Positions 1 through 8,500 of a DNA stretch of 64,000 nt are shown here, in pieces. Numbering within the stretch: the stretch's first letter is position 1; every line of letters starts with the position of its first letter. A program made the translations under genes and the position numbers. This DNA is from Paenibacillus sp. yr247. Its GTDB lineage: Bacteria > Bacillota > Bacilli > Paenibacillales > NBRC-103111. The stretch is from assembly GCF_900103825.1 (NCBI RefSeq), contig NZ_FNIF01000004.1, positions 62,001-126,000 on the forward strand, read 5' to 3'. A model generated the notes under the pieces. The model had not been told where the DNA came from. It ran no database searches and saw nothing but the letters and a program-made list of their open reading frames with translations.

Positions 1-1572
1 ACTGATCGATAATGCTTCGGTAAACGCACTGCTGGCCGCGGCACGATCCCCCTGGAGCTGGTAAGCATATCCAAGCGTCCATGTAGTGGCTGTGCGGATA
101 GGCAGGTTACCGGGGTGCAAATACTCTAAAGCGCGGTGTGACTGGACAAGGATCGTCTCTACCTGGTGCTGGCTAACGGCTACCGTAGCCCTTATAGAGG
201 CAATATGACCTATAATGTCTCGGACTTTTTCGTCCGGCTCGATGCCTTGAAGGGATGATTCGGTGGCCTGAAGTTGCTGCTCTATGCCGGTTAATTGGCC
301 GACCATCAATAACGCTGAGGCATATATCACCCGCAATGAGGGTCTCGTATCCAGTACCGTCTTCGGCAGCGACGAAAGCCAGTTCAGTACGGGGGACACC
401 GCACCGCGAAAGTGCAAGGGTATCATATCTCCTTCCGTCAGGCACGCGGCTCGTTCAACATCGCCAGCGGCGACGGCATGGTGAAAAGCTTCAATTTCCA
501 GGCCATTTTGTTCATACCATACGCTGGCGCGCAAGTGTAAATCGGCCGCGGTGCTCCGATCCAATCTGCGCCTCAGCAAATCCGCAAAGAGATGGTGATA
601 GCGGTACCACCGCCGCTCGTTATCCAGAGGGATGATGAAAAGATTGGCGCGTTCTATATCTTCAAGCGTTTCTTGCCCGCTTGTCAAGGGGGAGAGTTGC
701 AGAACGGCATCGCAAAGAGGACCGCATATGCGATCGAGAATTGAGGTGCAGAGCAAGAAACTCTGAACGATTTCAGATTGCTGTTGCAGAACTTCTTCTA
801 CCAGATAGTCCAGCACGAAGCGGTGGCTGCCGGTGAAGGTTTCGATGAAGCCCACAGCGTCTTTATGTCCCTGCATCGAAACCGCTGCTAATTGCAGACC
901 GGCAATCCAGCCTTCCGTGCGGGTTTCAAGTCGGGCGATCTCTTCCGATGAGAGATCTAGAGCCATCACCTTGTTGAGAAATTCGGCGGCTTCGGAGTGG
1001 GTAAACCGCAAGTCCGCGACACGTAGTTCGGTTAATTGGTCGCGGACACGCATCCGGGCCATGGGTAACCGTGGATCTTTGCGAGTGGCGATCACTAAGT
1101 GCATTTGCGGCGGCAAATTATCCAGCAGAAAAGCTAGTGCATGGTCAATCGATTTGGTCTCGATTAAATGATAGTCGTCAAGGACGAGGATGAAAGGGTC
1201 AGAGAGGGTAGTGATTTCATTGAGCAGGACCGTTAGAACCGATTCGATCGCCGGTGGCTGAGGGGATTGGAGCGCGCCAAACACGCCTTCTCCAATGTTC
1301 GCACCTATCGTTTGCAAAGCGGCGAGAAGGTAAGTCAAAAAGCGAGCTGGATCGTTGTCCCCTTCGTCCAGAGATAGCCAGGCAGCAGGCCGTTTGCAGC
1401 CGGCGAGCCATTCGCTGACCAGCGTCGTTTTGCCAAATCCGGCGGAAGCGGAGACAAGGGTCAGTTTACGATGCAAACCCTCGCTCAGCCGCTCGGTTAG
1501 GCGTGACCGGAGGACCATTGTAGTCCGCGGAGGGGGAATATATAATTTTGTGGATAAAATTGGTATAGTCAT
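1..1572 (-). CDS. MalT/LuxR-type large ATP-binding transcriptional regulator, 3' end outside window
   Basis: First 524 codons of a large ATP-binding LuxR regulator, read directly from the reverse strand; the gene runs off the left edge. The N-terminus from ATG 1572 carries the family hallmark ILSTKLYIPPPR, then a Walker A AGFGKTT about 45 residues in, a Walker B-like ILVLDDYHLI, and the FTHSEAAEFLN and TEGWIAGLQLA segments typical of the NACHT/STAND part of MalT-like proteins. TPR-like helices follow. The C-terminal LuxR helix-turn-helix would lie beyond position 1. Known relatives are inducer- and ATP-dependent activators. An internal ATG at 1518 is rejected as start because it would remove the conserved N-terminal motif. 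Target and inducer are unknown. Confidence 0.9.
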   Translation of the reverse strand, partial: MTIPILSTKLYIPPPRTTMVLRSRLTERLSEGLHRKLTLVSASAGFGKTTLVSEWLAGCKRPAAWLSLDEGDNDPARFLTYLLAALQTIGANIGEGVFGALQSPQPPAIESVLTVLLNEITTLSDPFILVLDDYHLIETKSIDHALAFLLDNLPPQMHLVIATRKDPRLPMARMRVRDQLTELRVADLRFTHSEAAEFLNKVMALDLSSEEIARLETRTEGWIAGLQLAAVSMQGHKDAVGFIETFTGSHRFVLDYLVEEVLQQQSEIVQSFLLCTSILDRICGPLCDAVLQLSPLTSGQETLEDIERANLFIIPLDNERRWYRYHHLFADLLRRRLDRSTAADLHLRASVWYEQNGLEIEAFHHAVAAGDVERAACLTEGDMIPLHFRGAVSPVLNWLSSLPKTVLDTRPSLRVIYASALLMVGQLTGIEQQLQATESSLQGIEPDEKVRDIIGHIASIRATVAVSQHQVETILVQSHRALEYLHPGNLPIRTATTWTLGYAYQLQGDRAAASSAFTEALSIS

Positions 1573-1578
1573 AGATTT

Positions 1579-1608
1579 ATTATACAAACCGCTGTTCTTC
1601 GCAGTCAA
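1579..1608 (-). promoter_or_regulatory. Sigma-A promoter of the LuxR-type regulator
   Basis: Reverse strand: -35 TTGACT (1608-1603), an 18-nt spacer, -10 TATAAT (1584-1579). The predicted +1 falls on the A of the ATG at 1572. No Shine-Dalgarno sequence can therefore be in the message, and translation is likely leaderless. Confidence 0.6.
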
Positions 1609-1688
1609 CAGATTAAAAAGAGACTGTTCATGAATGTTTTAACAGAGAATCTTCCGTGGCAATAATGGTCATTTAGATTAAAATAGAC

Positions 1689-2351
1689 TCAAAGTGTCAT
1701 AGCATATCCTTGTCTTGCCAAAAACTCTTCCTTTTCTTTATAATCCGGCATAATGCTTCCTACACGTCTCCAAAATGATCGATCATGATTCATATGAATG
1801 AGATGACAGAGTTCATGTATGATTACATAATCAATGACTTCAATTGGAGCCATGGCTAAACGATAATTAAAGGTTATTTTTTTATCCGAGCTGCAGCTGC
1901 CCCACTTGGTTCTGGACTCATCTACCTCAATCGTTTTGGGTTTTACTTTCAGTTGTGTTTGATATTTTTTGATTCGTTCCCCTACAATCTTCTTGCAGCT
2001 TGAGAAATAAAACTTTTTAAGATTAATTTTCAATTCTTCTTCATTTAGCTCATTAGTCTCGATTAACTCATGGAGAAAATAATATTTTCCAAGATGAAGA
2101 AACTTTCCTTTATGTTGATACTCTCTTGTCTTAGTTGTTTCTCGAGCTTCCGTAATGATATGTAATTTTTCCAAGATCCTTTTCCCATGTTGTTTTACGA
2201 CACTTATAACCATCTCCTTACTTGAATCATTAGGAGCTTTAACTGTTATGAAACCCATAGAATCGATATGAATCGAAATCTTTTTTCTACTTCCATATAG
2301 AACATTAAATTCTATCGTATTATTTTCAAATTCAATTTTCATAATCATCAT
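1689..2351 (-). CDS. YgjP/DUF45-family zinc metallopeptidase
   Basis: 220-residue protein. The C-terminal half has the zincin motif HELCHLIHMNH (HExxH plus a downstream His) preceded by RTKWGSCSS and FNYRLAMAP, the signature of the YgjP (DUF45/M48-like) family. These are small cytoplasmic Zn-dependent hydrolases of uncertain substrate, often found near type I restriction-modification genes. The N-terminal half is a beta-rich, lysine-rich domain. The start is one of the clustered ATG codons at 2351-2342, after AGGAACG. No restriction genes are visible here, but the adjoining genes are accessory in character. Confidence 0.85.
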   Translation of the reverse strand: MMIMKIEFENNTIEFNVLYGSRKKISIHIDSMGFITVKAPNDSSKEMVISVVKQHGKRILEKLHIITEARETTKTREYQHKGKFLHLGKYYFLHELIETNELNEEELKINLKKFYFSSCKKIVGERIKKYQTQLKVKPKTIEVDESRTKWGSCSSDKKITFNYRLAMAPIEVIDYVIIHELCHLIHMNHDRSFWRRVGSIMPDYKEKEEFLARQGYAMTL

Positions 2352-2528
2352 CGTTCCTATATGTTATTAATTAATCGTATAAAAGTAAGGGAACGAGCCA
2401 GGGTCGAGGCTTACTCCCTGCTTCCCACTTCTCTTTCCTAATGATAAACCTACTTCTTCTTCTCGCTTAACCGAGTTTTTTATAGTAGAATGATGCTCAG
2501 CTACACTAAATGATTATGGGGTGTTTGA

Positions 2529-2843
2529 ATGTCCATTACGTTCACCAAAGCTATTGTCAATCGATTACAACGAGAAATTGCTGATATAGAAATCAAAAGT
2601 TTGAACGAAAAGAACAAAAAAGAAAAAGCTCAATCTAAAATTAATCAATTGCAAAGAGATATGAAATTAAGTCAGTCGCACAGCGATTTAAGTAGCAAAA
2701 TGACACGAATAAATAAGTTAAACGAAGAAATCAAAAACATTAATCGTATACAAGCTGATCTCTCCAAGCAGTTAGTGACGAAGAAAACTTCGCTTAAACA
2801 GCATCTAGCCAAAGAGCCCCAACAAGAGGAAACGTATGACTAG
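2529..2843 (+). CDS. Orphan coiled-coil protein resembling the N-terminal module of bacterial TIR proteins
   Basis: 104 residues, almost entirely charged heptad-like sequence (lysine, glutamate, leucine and isoleucine in coiled-coil spacing), beginning MSITFTKAIVNRLQREI. From memory, Bacillota TIR-domain proteins often start with a similar coiled coil that leads into a C-terminal TIR domain. Here the frame ends with two stops (TAG TGA) and no TIR domain follows, so the gene may be 3'-truncated. Its last 50 bases overlap tail-to-tail with the kinase on the other strand. The sequence shows only a coiled coil; the TIR link is inference. It could also be a complete small protein. Confidence 0.55.
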   Translation: MSITFTKAIVNRLQREIADIEIKSLNEKNKKEKAQSKINQLQRDMKLSQSHSDLSSKMTRINKLNEEIKNINRIQADLSKQLVTKKTSLKQHLAKEPQQEETYD

Positions 2844-3354
2844 TGACCAAACAAATGGCTGCTGATGCGCTATTCAATGGATAGTAAGGCCTATCCAATA
2901 TTAATTCTCCCTCAAAATACTCGTTATTAGTATTCTTATAATGTTCTTTTAGTTTTGATAAATTAGTAATCAATTGATTAGGCAATGGATTAACGTTTCG
3001 TTCAGCAAGTCTCTCTGACCCGATTGACTCATTACTACAGGTACAATGTAACGTATATAATTCCCCGCCCTTTTCTTCAATCCAGTTCTTTAATTTCCTT
3101 AGATCATCCATATTATTTAATCCAAAATCGAGTATCACGGAAGCATTCGAATCGATGACGTTTTGTAGTAAGAAACGATAAAGAAAATCAAAACATATTT
3201 TGTTTCTTAAACCATGCTCGGAAACAAGATCAGCAACTGAATCGTAAATATCATCCTTATGTAAGACAGGCAGCTTAAGTCTCTTAGCTAGCTCGTTTGA
3301 TAATGTAGTTTTACCAGTTCCAGATTTCCCTCTAAATAAAATTATTTTAGACAT
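2794..3354 (-). CDS. AAA/P-loop kinase-like ATP-binding protein
   Basis: 186 residues with an N-terminal Walker A, FRGKSGTGKTTLSNELA, at residues 6-22, then HKDDIYD as in small-molecule kinases of the zeta-toxin/shikimate-kinase-like group, a Walker B-like SVILDFG, and an arginine-containing lid region (SERLAERNVNPLP). The ribosome binding site AAAGGAGAAAC precedes the ATG. The substrate is unknown. The last ~20 residues lie in the antisense overlap with the coiled-coil gene and look unlike a normal C-terminus, so the end may be a read-through extension created by a rearrangement. It is followed at 20 bases by nothing else on its strand except the upstream GNAT gene. Confidence 0.75.
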   Translation of the reverse strand: MSKIILFRGKSGTGKTTLSNELAKRLKLPVLHKDDIYDSVADLVSEHGLRNKICFDFLYRFLLQNVIDSNASVILDFGLNNMDDLRKLKNWIEEKGGELYTLHCTCSNESIGSERLAERNVNPLPNQLITNLSKLKEHYKNTNNEYFEGELILDRPYYPLNSASAAICLVTSHTFPLVGALWLDAV

Positions 3355-3373
3355 AAGGTTTCTCCTTTGACTA

Positions 3374-3877
3374 TTAGAGCTTGAGAACCATTAAGTCCTC
3401 ATCAAAATATTGCCCGTCGTATTTTAAGGCGTTTCGTTCCAAGCCATAAACCTCGAATCCCAAGGACTTGTATAGCCTCTTTGCGGATTCGTTTTTAGAT
3501 ACAACTGTTAGGTTTATTTGTTCCAAACCAACGCAATCTCTTGTCATTCTTATAAGTTCAAGCATGAGTGATTTCCCTAATCCCTTCTCTCGCATTTCTG
3601 GTGCAATATACATCCCGAAAACATTCCCTTTATGGGCAGTTTTAAGGTTGGCTTCACGCATAAAAGTCACAATTCCAACTAATGAACCACTACCATCAAA
3701 GGCTCCTAGAACAAATTTGTCCTTAGTCGGTTTTAATCGTTCTGCAACAGTTTCTAGTGAAAATTTTGCTTCTCTCTCATACGTTGATCCAAACGCTTCC
3801 GGATTGATTTTTAGAGAACTCAATCGTAATTCTTGGTATAGTTGAGCATCTGATTCGTGTAATATACGTATACTCAT
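3374..3877 (-). CDS. GNAT-family N-acetyltransferase
   Basis: 167 residues with the complete GNAT fold: beta-strand GSLVGIVTFMRE, the acetyl-CoA loop VFGMYIAPEMREKGLGKSL (R/QxxGxG/A form EKGLGKS), and the C-terminal INLTVVSKNESAKRLYKSLGF motif. It catalyses transfer of an acetyl group from acetyl-CoA to an unknown amine. GGAGGG lies before the ATG. The kinase start lies 19 bases downstream, so the two are probably co-transcribed. Confidence 0.88.
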   Translation of the reverse strand: MSIRILHESDAQLYQELRLSSLKINPEAFGSTYEREAKFSLETVAERLKPTKDKFVLGAFDGSGSLVGIVTFMREANLKTAHKGNVFGMYIAPEMREKGLGKSLMLELIRMTRDCVGLEQINLTVVSKNESAKRLYKSLGFEVYGLERNALKYDGQYFDEDLMVLKL

Positions 3878-4009
3878 TGGTACTCCCTCCGTGGAATTCT
3901 CCTATATTCTATTTCTGTTAATTATTCGAATTTCCTCCTGTCTACAATTATGTTAACCTGCCCGCTATCTTAATGATTACGGTAAATTTATTAAATGACT
4001 TTGTCGGCA

Positions 4010-4105
4010 ATCGGATCATATACTTGAGAAATGACAAGAATATGATCCGATAAAATAAAAAAGCCGCCATTTAGGCGGATATTAATCGGAAAATGTACTT
4101 GTCAT
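4010..4105. repeat. Palindromic repeat family, copy 1, with nested inverted repeats
   Basis: Bases 4051-4090 are identical to 33363-33402 (40 of 40), and a diverged third copy lies at 10411. Inverted repeats are nested here: ATGACAAG (4031-4038) with CTTGTCAT (4098-4105); CCGAT with ATCGG; GCCGCC with GGCGG; and ATCGGATCATA (4010-4020) with TATGATCCGAT (4041-4051). It has no coding potential. Confidence 0.8.
4054..4078 (-). terminator. Intrinsic terminator of the ABC exporter operon
   Basis: On the reverse strand CCGCC-TAAAT-GGCGG is followed by CTTTTTTATTTTA, about 50 bases after the permease stop. It is embedded in the palindromic repeat. Confidence 0.75.
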
Positions 4106-4131
4106 CCAACATTAACCCATGGCAGCCTGCT

Positions 4132-5232
4132 TCACTCCCACTTGAATGTTAGGCTGGCAATGATGAAGGCTACTAGCATCCAGCCGCCAAGCAGCGCAGC
4201 TTCACGCCACACATCGGCAAGCGTGGCTCCGACATTCATGATTTGACGCAGTGCTGTGGATAGATGTGAGATCGGCAGCAACTTGACGACGGGCTGGAGC
4301 CATTCAGGCATGTTTTTGATTGGAAAAAAGACGCCGCCTACAAAAAGTAGTGGGAATGAAACGAATCCGGCAATCGGGCCAGCGCTTTCCGGCGTTTTGG
4401 CAAGCGCAGCGATGATGAAGCCGATCGACATGAACGTCAATGTCCCAAGTACGACGAACATGAGCAGTAGCACCCACGAACCATTCACCTGAGTTCCGAA
4501 AATCAGATTGCCGATTAGCAGCACGATTAACGCCTGCGAACCGTTCAACAGCAGTCGGGCCGTGATTTGCGCGGCGATGAAGCTCCGCGCATGGAGCGGC
4601 GTACTCTGAAGACGCCGGAGGATACCCCGCTCGCGCCAAGATGCGATTTGGCCAGCAACACCGTTCATATTGTTACTCATAATCATCATTGCGACAATTC
4701 CCGGGACAAGGAAGTCGATATACTTCAGGTTAAGGGATTGTACCGCCTGAGATTGAATCGTAATAACTGGCGTGTAACCAATAATCTGCTTACTAATGCC
4801 GTCGGCGATCTGAGACATAATGGGGAGCCCGATCTGATTGGTGGTTTGGCTTGTCTCATCGTAGTAAACAGTGAGTTTGGAGCCCTGCATAGATGCGGAT
4901 TTAGCACTTACAGCAGCTTCATACCCTTTTGGAACAGAGACGACAAGCTGCTGATCACCATGCTTTAGATCTTTCATTGCAGCATCAAGGTCGGTACTTT
5001 CGGTTAATTTTAAGATGGATAACTGCTTCATGGATGAGAATAGCGCTTTTGAGGCTGTCGTCTGGTCTTGGTCGATAACGGTAACGGAGAGCGATGTGCT
5101 GTCTCCTTTTCCAAAGAATGAACCGAGCATCACCATAAAAAATATCGGAAAAGCAAGCGTCCAAAATAATACTTGCCGATTTCGCCCAAAAAGTCGCAGC
5201 TGGGCTAAGGTTAATTGACAATATGCTTTCAT
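4132..5232 (-). CDS. ABC-2 type exporter permease
   Basis: 366 residues. One N-terminal membrane helix (VLFWTLAFPIFFMVMLGSFF) is followed by a ~150-residue extracellular domain and five more C-terminal helices, the ABC2_membrane_3 architecture of single-chain drug or lipid exporters. The motif SWRERGILRRLQSTPL is the conserved cytoplasmic E-R-G segment of ABC-2 permeases. The start ATG overlaps the stop of the upstream ATPase gene by 4 bases (ATGA), so the two subunits are translationally coupled. The exported compound is not evident; antibiotic or lipid efflux is usual in the family. Confidence 0.9.
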   Translation of the reverse strand: MKAYCQLTLAQLRLFGRNRQVLFWTLAFPIFFMVMLGSFFGKGDSTSLSVTVIDQDQTTASKALFSSMKQLSILKLTESTDLDAAMKDLKHGDQQLVVSVPKGYEAAVSAKSASMQGSKLTVYYDETSQTTNQIGLPIMSQIADGISKQIIGYTPVITIQSQAVQSLNLKYIDFLVPGIVAMMIMSNNMNGVAGQIASWRERGILRRLQSTPLHARSFIAAQITARLLLNGSQALIVLLIGNLIFGTQVNGSWVLLLMFVVLGTLTFMSIGFIIAALAKTPESAGPIAGFVSFPLLFVGGVFFPIKNMPEWLQPVVKLLPISHLSTALRQIMNVGATLADVWREAALLGGWMLVAFIIASLTFKWE

Positions 5233-6179
5233 TCTTCCCTCAGACTCCTTCCTGTCATGTGGATGAACACGTCCTCAAGCGTTGCGGTGCGCGTTTGAAG
5301 ATCGGATACCTGAATGCTCTGCTTAGCGGTTTCTTGCACGAACGCGGTCAGCGCATTTTGTAAATGATCGGTATACAACACAAACGTGTCCTTGCGCTGA
5401 TCAACCTGCTTCACATCAGGCAATGACTGGACAAGCATCAGTACATCTTGCTTTCGTGCCTCATCTCCGTGAATCTGTTCCGGCAAGCGAAACTCGATGG
5501 CGCTGTCCGATTGTAAGCTGCGGACGAGCTGCGCTGGTGTGTCCAATGCAACGATTTCTCCTTTATCCATGAGGCAGATTCGGTCGCAAAGCACATGAGC
5601 CTCCTCCATGTAGTGTGTAGAGAGCACCACAGTCTTGCCGCGCTCCTTCAGTCGGAGCACGATATCCCACAACGTACGGCGGGCTTGGGGATCAAGTCCG
5701 GTTGTCGGCTCATCCAGAAAAATCACCTTCGGATCATTCACGAGCGCCAATGCAATGGCGAGTCGCTGCTTCTGGCCGCCGGACAAGTTCTTGATGCGAT
5801 CGTTCATTTTATCGCGAAGGATCATGTCGTCCAGAAGCGGCTCGATTGGCACTGAGCTTGGATAAAAGCTTGCGTACATACGGATGATCTCGTGAACGTG
5901 GAGTAAATCGAACAGTGACGTCGATTGGAGTTGGACGCCAATGACCTCCTTGACTTTTTTCAAATCCTTTTTCGTATCGAAGCCTGCGACAAGCGCTCTT
6001 CCTTCGTCCGGTCGGCGCAGTCCTTCGATCATTTCCATCGTTGTTGTTTTGCCCGCCCCATTCGGCCCGAGCAATCCGAATACTTCTCCTTCACGTACTT
6101 TGAAATGAATGCCATTCACCGCAGTAAAATTCCCGTACCGTTTGACGAGTCCATCCACTTCTATGATGTTGTTGACCAA
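5229..6179 (-). CDS. ABC exporter ATP-binding protein
   Basis: 316 residues with Walker A GPNGAGKTT (~residues 39-47), Q-loop VQLQSTSLF, signature LSGGQKQRLAIALALV, Walker B VIFLDEPTTGLD and the switch histidine in LSTHYMEE. The C-terminal ~80 residues form the DrrA/CcmA-type extension typical of ABC-2 exporters. Translation starts at TTG 6179, 8 bases after AAAAGGAGG. It is the first gene of a two-gene operon with the permease at 4132. Confidence 0.92.
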   Translation of the reverse strand: MVNNIIEVDGLVKRYGNFTAVNGIHFKVREGEVFGLLGPNGAGKTTTMEMIEGLRRPDEGRALVAGFDTKKDLKKVKEVIGVQLQSTSLFDLLHVHEIIRMYASFYPSSVPIEPLLDDMILRDKMNDRIKNLSGGQKQRLAIALALVNDPKVIFLDEPTTGLDPQARRTLWDIVLRLKERGKTVVLSTHYMEEAHVLCDRICLMDKGEIVALDTPAQLVRSLQSDSAIEFRLPEQIHGDEARKQDVLMLVQSLPDVKQVDQRKDTFVLYTDHLQNALTAFVQETAKQSIQVSDLQTRTATLEDVFIHMTGRSLREE

Positions 6180-6407
6180 GGCTGGTTCCTCCTTTTCGAC
6201 ATTTCAGTTCTAATTTTTTGTGCCGCAATATAAACGGCGTTATGTATGAAAAAAAAGAAAGGTCACCTCCTGGTAACCCCATTTTAACAGAAAAATCAAG
6301 CTTCAGGCGTGGATCTAGCAATTTCTCTATCAAAACATAGTGACGCAGATTTTTATCTGCTTTGATAACTTCAATAAAACGAACAGACTACAGCGGCAGT
6401 AATCGAC

Positions 6408-7073
6408 TCACTTTGATTCCATCCTTATTCCTTTCCTTCTTTTTAACAACCAACTTAATCCCCACAAAAGCATAAACAAGACAATCCCAATAGCTCCCCA
6501 TTTTAGTGAACCATTCCGAACCCCCGCATAAATACTACTCATTGCTATCGTATAAGGAAGAATACCAAGACCAGTCGTCCAGATAAAACCCCATATGTTT
6601 ACATTCAAGAAACCCAATGTGTAATTCACAAAATGGTATGGGACAAATGGGACGAAACGGATAAGTAATAGTCCAAGCGTCTCATGTTTTCTGGTGAATT
6701 CATCGACTCTTTGAAGAAAAGGTTGAGCCATTTTACCGAAAAAAGGCTTTGCTACCCATTTGCTCAAATATAGAGCACCTACTGCGCCTGTTACACCGCC
6801 TATCCAAGAATAAATCCCCCCCCAGACTGGACCATATATTTCCATAAGTATGATAGAAATAAATTCCCCAGGAACAGGAAGAATATTCACAAGCGACTGT
6901 ACGATTATACCGACAAGAATACCGATATTTCCAAATTTCCTGATCCCATTTATCAGTTTTTGTGCTTCTCCCGTATGCATAAGATATAGATAATAGCCTA
7001 TGATGCCGGCAATGACGAGTAAACTTATAGCACTTATTAGTCGAGCATTAGGGGGACTTTGTTGCCGTTTCAA
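6408..7073 (-). CDS. TVP38/TMEM64 (DedA-like, SNARE-associated) membrane protein
   Basis: 221 residues with about six hydrophobic helices. The central segment LPVPGEFISIILMEIYGPVWGG and the RFVPFVPYHFVNYTLGF motif (the conserved F/P-x-x-P re-entrant loop with R) are hallmarks of the VTT/DedA superfamily. Members are implicated in lipid scrambling or transport and membrane homeostasis. The start is TTG 7073 after AGGATG. It lies downstream of a deacetylase and a glycosyltransferase in the same direction but behind a terminator at 7110, so it probably has its own promoter. Confidence 0.85.
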   Translation of the reverse strand: MKRQQSPPNARLISAISLLVIAGIIGYYLYLMHTGEAQKLINGIRKFGNIGILVGIIVQSLVNILPVPGEFISIILMEIYGPVWGGIYSWIGGVTGAVGALYLSKWVAKPFFGKMAQPFLQRVDEFTRKHETLGLLLIRFVPFVPYHFVNYTLGFLNVNIWGFIWTTGLGILPYTIAMSSIYAGVRNGSLKWGAIGIVLFMLLWGLSWLLKRRKGIRMESK

Positions 7074-7109
7074 GTGAATTCATCCTATCTATATGGTTAT
7101 AAATACAAG

Positions 7110-7133
7110 CAAAAACCCACGGAGAACGTGGGT
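7110..7133 (-). terminator. Intrinsic terminator after the polysaccharide deacetylase
   Basis: Reverse strand ACCCACG-TTCT-CCGTGGGT followed by TTTTGC, 39 bases after the deacetylase stop. Confidence 0.75.
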
Positions 7134-7171
7134 ACAAACCTATTGCATTTGATTCACTGGTTCTGAATTCA

Positions 7172-8467
7172 TTATCGCTCTGGATCCAATGAATATCTTC
7201 TCTTAAGCTCCTGCACGGAAATAGCCACGATTCGAGGAGATAGTTGTCCTTTCTTCAACTCTATCCGCTGTTTACCGTTTGGATGAAAAACTAATAATAA
7301 GATCCTTAAATAGATATGGCTGAATATGTTAAACAATCCTTTTGGAAGTTCTTCAACGGTAAAGCCCAATTGTTTGGATCCTCGATGAATCATTGTGATT
7401 CCGTAAATCCCTTTAACCTTCTGGTGGAGATGAAGATATTGCGCCATTGTAGGAAGAAATCGCTGTACATCACGTATCATATTAACGGCAAGTTGAACCA
7501 TCGAGTTCGATTCGGCAATCAACTGAGATAGCTTCTCATTATTGAAATGCAGTTCAACGACCAGATCTCCGGAACAAATCTCCTCCCCATTTTCCAAATG
7601 GATCGTCTTCCCGTGATATTTGCACACTCTGCTATAAAAGATTTGATTATTCAAATCAATGGGATGGATATTGAAAAGCCAATGAAAAAAATGCTCCCAT
7701 TTTAACCATAAGTAAATAAGCAATCTTTTCAAAAGTCGAACAGGCTCCTGCTCCGCTTGAGCAACCAACTGCATATAGGTATCGATTCGCAAAAAGTTAT
7801 ACCCTCGCAGCTTGCAAATCTCAAGAAAATCGTCGAGAGCTGCCAGCATGTAAACCGGGGCATTTTTATCGGCTCCAAAAGTTTCACCGCTATCATGAAG
7901 TAAGATAATATCGTTGTTTTTTAGTTTGGCAAGTAATTTCATTTTTATCCGTTCTTTTCCGCCCCTGCTTCTCCAATCACCAACCATTAAAGACCATAGA
8001 ACCAAACGAAATCGTTTTACCAATAACAAGTCAAATACATTGATAATCCCCCAAGGTGGACGATAATAAATGGGTTTTATCCCTATGATATTCTCTACTG
8101 CATTCACCGAGTAGCTCAATTGCCTTCTGACTTTTTTGGGTGACATGAATGCGTTTGCCCAATGAACGTAGTTGTGAATCCCAACCAAATGTCCTTCCTG
8201 ATGAATCCTTAAGATCAAATGAGGATACTTTTCAGCTTTGGATCCAAGTACAAAAAAAGTTGCCTTGATCTGATATTTCCTCAGAAGATCAAGCAGTTTA
8301 GGCGTAAACTCCGGGTCGGGACCATCATCGAAGGTTAAGGCTATCCCGTCACCGTTACTTTTCTTAGTATACATCCATAATCCGAACAGGCGAATCAAGA
8401 CAGTAGGCAAAATTGTATAGAGCAGCAAAAGCAAGAACATAATCCAGAACAATGTAATCATGCCCAA
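7172..8467 (-). CDS. Polysaccharide deacetylase with YkoP-like C-terminal domain
   Basis: 431 residues: an N-terminal membrane anchor (residues ~3-28), then a NodB/CE4 domain with ALTFDDGPDPEFTPKLLDLL (catalytic and metal Asp pair), GHLVGIHNYVHW (metal His), YYRPPWG and NDIILLHDSG. About 180 further residues form a separate C-terminal region that I associate with the B. subtilis YkoP-type proteins. It is a predicted Zn-dependent deacetylase acting on cell-surface glycan outside the membrane. TTG 8467 or ATG 8461 may be the start. The upstream neighbour is a UgtP-like glycosyltransferase, as in the B. subtilis yko region, suggesting joint work on a glycolipid or glycan. Confidence 0.85.
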   Translation of the reverse strand: MGMITLFWIMFLLLLLYTILPTVLIRLFGLWMYTKKSNGDGIALTFDDGPDPEFTPKLLDLLRKYQIKATFFVLGSKAEKYPHLILRIHQEGHLVGIHNYVHWANAFMSPKKVRRQLSYSVNAVENIIGIKPIYYRPPWGIINVFDLLLVKRFRLVLWSLMVGDWRSRGGKERIKMKLLAKLKNNDIILLHDSGETFGADKNAPVYMLAALDDFLEICKLRGYNFLRIDTYMQLVAQAEQEPVRLLKRLLIYLWLKWEHFFHWLFNIHPIDLNNQIFYSRVCKYHGKTIHLENGEEICSGDLVVELHFNNEKLSQLIAESNSMVQLAVNMIRDVQRFLPTMAQYLHLHQKVKGIYGITMIHRGSKQLGFTVEELPKGLFNIFSHIYLRILLLVFHPNGKQRIELKKGQLSPRIVAISVQELKRRYSLDPER

Positions 8468-8500
8468 TCACATTCTTTCCAAAGAGAATACATGCAGGTT

